In this document: piece by piece, positions 63,124 through 64,000 of the stretch
How positions within the stretch are numbered: position 1 is the stretch's first letter
Layout: every line of letters starts with the position of its first letter
Notes under the pieces: model-generated
The model's input: the letters and a program-made list of their open reading frames with translations, nothing else
Told to the model about the DNA's origin: nothing
Databases searched by the model: none
Assembly (NCBI RefSeq): GCF_910596095.1
Contig: NC_056540.1
Coordinates: 17,510,501 to 17,574,500, forward strand
DNA length: 64,000 bases
Origin: Thunnus maccoyii
Taxonomy: Eukaryota > Chordata > Actinopteri > Scombriformes > Scombridae
Direction of reading: 5' to 3'
Translations under genes and position numbers: made by a program

Positions 63124-64000
63124 TTAGTATCTATGGCCCTGAAAGACAAGAATGAACATTAATACAAGTAACAATAAGGCTTAATATTGTTTTACAATGT
63201 CCAGCTTACTTTGCCTGGGTTGTATCCACCAGCTCGGGAATGAGAAGGAGCAGAAACCCCACCTCTTGCACGACCTTGTCCATAAGGAGCAATCACAGGA
63301 CGCTTCACAGGTGGCCTGGGGTCCTCAAAGCTCTGGGGGACTGCAAAGGTCTCAGTCTGCTGTGCAGGACCGGGGTTATCGGAGAAATGGTATCTGATGT
63401 AGTGAACGTCTTCCCAGTTGTTGCTTCCCTGCTCGTTGCTGCTGCTGTAGTGACTGACTGTGCCCGGAGGATACTGGCCGGTCAGGAACATGTAGTCGTA
63501 GTGAGGGTAAATATTCCAGCTTCCACCAATGCTGGACTCTGGCTGAGGTTGGCTGGTGAACCCTTGTCCAGCAGAGATTGGCGCTGGAGGAGGCAGAGGA
63601 GGGAGCAAGCCTTGTTCCTCGGTCTCCCTCTGGTAGTCACCGTTCTCAAAGGCTTCCTCAAAATGGGACAACTCTCCTGCCTGGTACACTGGTCCAGGTG
63701 GAGGAAGAGGTGGACTCACATTCTCAGGTCTACTGGAGCCAACGCCATGAGTGCCCACTGACATCTCACCCACAGAAGAGATACTGGGAGGTGCAACAAT
63801 CCAGTTGATGTCTGAGAAGAGGAATAAAGAGAAAATGAGTAGCAGGTTCCAACGAAGCCATGTTCAAGAATTTGAATCCAAGAGTAATCAATAAGCCAAG
63901 AGCTGCTGGTAATAACTGATCTAGATCCACAAGACAAATAGATTTGTTACCTCCTGAGGCAGGTTGGAAAGCAGCTCCAGGCTGTGTTGAGCTGGCAGGG
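63124..64000 (-). CDS. Secreted Pro/Gly/Ser/Tyr-rich protein, copy C (5' end outside window)
   Basis: Exons visible in transcript order: exon 3 from beyond the window to 63951, exon 4 at 63210-63811 (602 nt) and exon 5 at 63124-63138 (GHRY, stop). All boundaries match copy B. Within exon 4 the protein differs from copy B at only a few residues (for example GQGFTSQP for GQEFTSQP, GSNNWEDV for GSDNWEDV, QQTETFAV for QQTEAFAV), and the frame is intact. The poly(A) signal at 63078-63083 is conserved. Both copies look coding, so the duplication is recent and both may be expressed. Exons 1-2 cannot be checked. Confidence 0.7.

Larger units (their letters stand above)
34855..64000. repeat. tRNA-Trp-bearing higher-order tandem array
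   Basis: From about 34.85 kb to the window end almost all DNA consists of recurring blocks. In plus-strand order the core unit has: a block ending in a GACCTTG-class tRNA-Trp (B), a roughly 530-bp spacer (CAGCCAGCAGGATTCAGG, ATGAGTGACACTTTATGC), a GACTCTG-class tRNA-Trp (A), a block with CTTTGGCCAAAGACACTGTG, an L2 remnant, a degenerate tRNA slot (P), and a block with CAATCTAACACTGG leading to the next B. Spacing is B to A about 604-611 bp, A to P about 338-349 bp, P to B about 487 bp where uninterrupted, so B to B is about 1.43 kb (47891 to 49320). The right edge is outside the window. Confidence 0.85.
60350..64000. repeat. Segmental duplication, right copy (cut by window end)
   Basis: Counterpart of 52340 onward. 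Differences are mostly single bases plus a roughly 120-bp L2 indel near 62270-62400. Upstream of about 60350 the two loci are only related at the general unit level, which marks the left breakpoint. Confidence 0.9.

Noticed and set aside
34855-64000. Array as a tRNA-derived SINE family
   Set aside because: The tRNA copies are full length with class-specific paired acceptor stems. They sit at fixed places in long units and lack SINE-type bodies and tails directly after the tRNA part. Tandem amplification explains them better.
34855-64000. Array as a CRISPR or similar repeat-spacer system
   Set aside because: Vertebrate sequence; the repeats are 72-nt tRNA genes with spacers of hundreds of bases that are themselves repeated.

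Overview
This is a teleost fish nuclear genome window. It has vertebrate multi-exon genes with GT-AG introns, long CA/GT microsatellites, fish-type hAT-like MITEs and L2 LINE tails. There are no bacterial-type operons. The left half is ordinary genic DNA and the right half is an unusual amplified accessory region.

1-34 kb. Three genes lie on the minus strand. A p120/delta-1 catenin gene (ctnnd1) can be rebuilt as 20 coding exons (2130-12829, 938 codons, all phases closing), with a likely non-coding first exon and CpG-rich promoter near 20.5 kb and a poly(A) signal at 358-363. Next is a four-exon C2H2 zinc-finger gene (23076-27258, 426 aa). Third is a five-exon smoothelin-like gene with a calponin-homology domain (smtnl1, 29685-33706, 474 aa). 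ctnnd1 and smtnl1 also lie close together in mammals (from memory), so this looks like old conserved neighbourhood.

34.8-64 kb. This is an array built from a repeating unit that carries tRNA-Trp(CCA) genes. I count 19 full-length 72-nt copies, 18 on the minus strand and one on the plus strand inside an inverted segment. There are also about a dozen degenerate or truncated copies. Two acceptor-stem classes (GACTCTG and GACCTTG) recur in a fixed order, with a third, always-degenerate slot between them. I see no T4 Pol III terminator close to any copy. L2 LINE pieces are co-amplified, and several later insertions interrupt the units: two clear solo LTRs with 5-bp target duplications, two more LTR-like inserts, and one DNA transposon. 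Their empty sites can be read from sister units in the same window.

Inside the array sits a small family of unrecognised secreted-protein genes. One copy is complete (55004-56379; five exons, 329 aa, signal peptide, mature part cysteine-free and Pro/Gly/Ser/Tyr-rich). One is a near-identical copy on a tandem duplicate about 8 kb away, cut by the window end (63124-64000). One is an older, shortened, 5'-incomplete copy (40190-40686). The tRNA array together with this gene family is the most novel part of the window.
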